Shown: positions 6,725 to 7,984 of the stretch, piece by piece
Numbering within the stretch: the first letter of the stretch is position 1
How the letters are laid out: each line of letters starts with the position of its first letter
Source of the DNA: Fidelibacterota bacterium TCS52
GTDB lineage: Bacteria; Fidelibacterota; Fidelibacteria; Fidelibacterales; Fidelibacteraceae
DNA length: 7,984 bases
NCBI GenBank assembly: GCA_001577215.1
Contig: LSCC01000074.1
Coordinates: 1-7,984 of the forward strand
Direction: 5' to 3'
Program-made: the position numbers and the translations under genes
The notes under the pieces: model-generated
What the model was told of the DNA's origin: nothing
The model's database searches: none
The model's input: only the letters and a program-made list of their open reading frames with translations

Positions 6725-6728
6725 TCCT
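6725..6728 (-). promoter_or_regulatory. Ribosome binding site deciding a TTG start for rlpA
   Basis: The minus strand reads AAAAGGATCATATATTG: AGGA, a 7-nt spacer, then TTG. No ATG is available in frame near the signal peptide's Lys-Lys start, so this site is what fixes the non-ATG start. Confidence 0.6.
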
Positions 6729-6739
6729 TTTCTGAATTA

Positions 6740-7984
6740 CTACTCTTCTAATTTTCTTTTTCTAATGAATTTTGGTCGCTTATGTTCTTGCTCTTTCTCA
6801 ATTTCTTTTCTTTTATTTTTTTCTTTTGTTGTAAATTCTTCTTTAATTATTTTTTCTTTTTTACTAATTTTAGGTTTTTGTTTTTCCTGCTGTGATGTGT
6901 CTTGCAGTGCTTTTTCATTTTCATCAATTATTTTTGTTATTGCATTTATTCGCTTTTTACTCTTCGACACCCATTTTGATTTAGGAAAATCATCAACTAT
7001 TATTTGATAATATTTCATTGCTTCATCAATTGTACTATCGATTTCTATCAATTCATGATCATAAAGCCAAGCAATTTGATAATATGCATGAGCAATACTA
7101 ATTGAATCAATTGAATTATTCAATATCAGGTCTTGTAATTTGTCAATAGCTTGTAAATATTTGTTTTCATTAATAAATGTTTTTTCAATTTCATATATCT
7201 GTTTTTGTTCTTTATTATATCTCACACTATCGGGATTTGGTTTGCCTAAATAGTGGTATGTTAAAGATGATTCGGAAAATTTTTCAACCATAAGATTATA
7301 CAAGCTATCTGCTTTAACTGTATCCTTTTTTTCTGTTTCTAGCACAAAAGCCCATGTATTTAACAACTGAGGCATGATATCAACATATGGAAATTTAGAT
7401 GAAATATTTTGATAAATAGCCAAAGCAGAATCAACTCCTTTAAAATAAAATACATAGTGCTCAGCTTCATTAAAACGGATTCTGGCATAGTCATTCGCAT
7501 CTTTTTTAAATTGATCTAATTTCTTCAAGCGAAATAAATTGATCTTGGAAGAATCCAACCTTGACGAATTCATTTCTGATGAATCATGTTTAGTTGAATC
7601 TATTTTATATAAATCTATCTTTGATGAATCTATAAAAGAATAGTTGGTATTAGTGGAATCAGTGAGAATATTATAATATTCTTCCGGATGATCAACTAAT
7701 TTTGGCTCTTTTTTAACTAATTGATTTTGTTTATTTTCAATGTTTGTATAATTGCCAATAAGCTTAATTTTTTTATTGGCATCAGCAACAATCCCCTTTT
7801 TCAGATCGTTTTTTTTTACTTTATTATAATTCTCTTCTGCCTTTTTAAAATCCATTTTATCAAACAAATAGATCTCGCCCAAATAATATGCAGCAAGTGA
7901 TGCGGAAGTAGTGTTTTTATGATCCTTTAATACCAATTCATATTTTGAGATCGCTTTGTCACTTTGACCTTTGGAATATAGGAT
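6740..7984 (-). CDS. TPR-like repeat protein, 5' end beyond the right edge
   Basis: The frame is open through position 7984, so the gene begins outside the window; 414 C-terminal residues are visible (numbered from the edge). The in-frame TTG at 7936 is not its start, because the 16 codons before it continue a TPR-like helix (SDKAISKYELVL). Residues 1-60 are TPR-like (SLAAYYLGEIYL). A 5-residue tandem repeat rich in D, S and K follows at 109-153. Further helical repeats occur at about 170-200 (SALAIYQNISSKFP) and 297-335 (AYYQIAWLY, EAMKYYQIIVDDFP), resembling the helix pairs of BamD/YbgF-type envelope TPR proteins. The last 54 residues are a Lys/Glu/Arg-rich tail. The position 22 nt before rlpA suggests one transcript and an envelope role, which is inference. 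I do not recognise a named gene. Confidence 0.8.
   Translation of the reverse strand: MLYSKGQSDKAISKYELVLKDHKNTTSASLAAYYLGEIYLFDKMDFKKAEENYNKVKKNDLKKGIVADANKKIKLIGNYTNIENKQNQLVKKEPKLVDHPEEYYNILTDSTNTNYSFIDSSKIDLYKIDSTKHDSSEMNSSRLDSSKINLFRLKKLDQFKKDANDYARIRFNEAEHYVFYFKGVDSALAIYQNISSKFPYVDIMPQLLNTWAFVLETEKKDTVKADSLYNLMVEKFSESSLTYHYLGKPNPDSVRYNKEQKQIYEIEKTFINENKYLQAIDKLQDLILNNSIDSISIAHAYYQIAWLYDHELIEIDSTIDEAMKYYQIIVDDFPKSKWVSKSKKRINAITKIIDENEKALQDTSQQEKQKPKISKKEKIIKEEFTTKEKNKRKEIEKEQEHKRPKFIRKRKLEE
7526..7660 (-). repeat. Nine degenerate 15-bp tandem repeats in the TPR-like gene
   Basis: Nine consecutive 15-bp units lie in frame and encode a 5-residue period with the pattern [D/N]-[S/L/Y]-[S/T/F/Y]-[K/R/E]-[I/L/M/H]. 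Examples are DSSKI (7616-7630 and 7541-7555), DSTKH (7586-7600), NSSRL (7556-7570) and NLFRL (7526-7540). On the plus strand most units end in GAATC or a one-base variant. Degeneracy is mostly at codon third positions and at the fourth and fifth residues. Confidence 0.75.

Noticed and set aside
6702..7007. Plus-strand open frame of 101 codons rich in F, S and L
   Set aside because: It is the reverse of the Lys/Glu-rich tail codons of the TPR-like gene, which read as Phe/Ser/Leu on the other strand; it is not a membrane protein.
7934..7936. TTG as the start of the right-edge TPR-like gene
   Set aside because: The frame stays open to the window edge and the upstream codons continue a TPR-like helix, and no ribosome site precedes this TTG.

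Overview
The window reads as a compact stretch of bacterial chromosome with low GC (by eye about 30%). The standard code applies, since several genes end in TGA. An RlpA-type lipoprotein and a secreted TPR protein with a Sec signal point to a diderm (Gram-negative-type) bacterium. Several genes have good AGGAG/AAAGGA ribosome binding sites. The sequence alone does not fix the phylum. The low GC, the abundant TPR proteins and the gene content would fit an FCB-group or candidate-phylum lineage, but that is inference.

Layout. Positions 2-64 hold the last 20 codons of a plus-strand gene that runs off the left edge. From 5212 leftwards, all on the minus strand, lies a housekeeping cluster: pgk (phosphoglycerate kinase), tpiA (triosephosphate isomerase), secG (translocase subunit), a tRNA-Leu(GAG) gene, and a secreted protein of about ten TPR units. 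A minus-strand intrinsic terminator follows at 1185-1217. Immediately beyond it are a HAD-family phosphatase and acpS (holo-ACP synthase), which overlap by 8 nt. To the right of pgk, across a divergent AT-rich promoter region (5213-5359), a plus-strand calcineurin-like metallophosphoesterase is driven by a near-consensus promoter. It converges on a minus-strand pair: a large TPR-like protein open to the right edge, then rlpA.

Function. pgk and tpiA supply lower glycolysis, secG supports secretion, acpS activates acyl carrier protein for lipid synthesis, and rlpA acts on peptidoglycan at the envelope. The two TPR proteins are probably envelope scaffolds of unknown role. Gaps inside the clusters are 14 to 40 nt, so read-through transcription is likely. 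The TPR gene after the tRNA has only 23 nt of upstream space and is probably transcribed through the tRNA.

I see no mobile element, CRISPR array, defence system or biosynthetic cluster, and no stretch over 300 nt lacks a gene. The most unusual items are a 15-bp tandem repeat (5-residue period) inside the right-edge TPR gene, the tRNA-led TPR transcript, and a terminator whose 3' arm could alternatively pair with a G-run just before the next start codon. Nothing here amounts to a clear new system.
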